Shown: positions 63,959 through 64,000 of the stretch, piece by piece
Layout of the letters: each line of letters begins with the position of its first letter
Position numbering within the stretch: position 1 is the stretch's first letter
Source: Methanosarcina sp. MTP4
Lineage (GTDB): Archaea; Halobacteriota; Methanosarcinia; Methanosarcinales; Methanosarcinaceae
Length of the DNA: 64,000 bases
Reading direction: 5' to 3'
Assembly (NCBI RefSeq): GCF_000970045.1
Contig: NZ_CP009505.1
Coordinates: 3,930,808 to 3,994,807, forward strand
Notes under the pieces: generated by a model
Database searches by the model: none
What the model was told of the DNA's origin: nothing
Seen by the model: only the letters and a program-made list of their open reading frames with translations
Program-made: the position numbers and the translations under genes

Positions 63959-64000
63959 GGCATTCCACCTCTTCAAGATAAATTTCAAGATAAATTGCAA

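Overview
The window comes from a methanogenic archaeon of the order Methanosarcinales, most likely the genus Methanosarcina. The evidence is a complete mtrEDCBAFGH operon, archaeal-type isoprenoid, archaetidylinositol and tRNA-ligase genes, an archaeal tRNA-Thr, two regulators of the methanogen DUF1724 type, a corrinoid methyltransferase operon and archaeal type IV pilins. Core genes are moderately GC-rich. The intergenic spacers are long, AT-rich and full of short tandem repeats. The two DUF1724 regulators, the permease and one methyltransferase are visibly more AT-rich than their neighbours.

Layout. 1-1400: tail of an unknown gene, a 15-bp minisatellite and a sugar-phosphate isomerase-like TIM barrel. 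1400-7160: long leader and the mtr operon (methyl-H4SPT:CoM methyltransferase, a sodium pump). 7160-8600: repeat-rich spacer with a 220-bp inverted-repeat element. 8600-16400: an RHH-like protein, RtcB RNA ligase with archease, a CDP-alcohol phosphatidyltransferase, a class II aldolase, tRNA-Thr, an HExxH protein and a MoeB/ThiF-type E1 protein. 17100-21160: a MoxR/RavA ATPase with a VWA partner and an unknown protein. 21550-27140: citrate synthase, aconitase and a second citrate synthase. 27500-30520: UbiD-type decarboxylase plus the two aconitase-X subunits, which together form the archaeal mevalonate branch (phosphomevalonate dehydratase and anhydromevalonate-phosphate decarboxylase). 30600-37000: site-2 protease, small membrane proteins, a radical SAM/B12 protein, phosphoglucosamine mutase and LarE.

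37100-44900 is the most unusual metabolic block. Two DUF1724 regulators flank a minus-strand set: a zinc methyltransferase, a corrinoid protein, a second zinc methyltransferase and an APC permease. This looks like a self-contained methyl-uptake system whose substrate cannot be read from the sequence. Between one regulator and the permease lie two tandem 240-bp units that look like structured, self-terminating RNAs. A 21-codon fragment upstream of the first methyltransferase copies the permease N-terminus, and a triple ~20-bp repeat sits in the control region.

44900-48530 holds a GNAT acetyltransferase, a DUF531 protein, a 53-aa small protein, a cysteine desulfurase and a KaiC-like ATPase. 48830-61580 is a type IV pilus-like cluster: a secretion ATPase with about 21 heptad repeats at its N-terminus, a membrane platform protein and eight pilin-like proteins. 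Four of these pilin-like proteins share one C-terminal domain on different N-terminal stalks. The window ends with an FdhD homologue lacking its cysteine pair, then hisB and hisA.

All functions are read from sequence motifs and remembered family features; no search was run.
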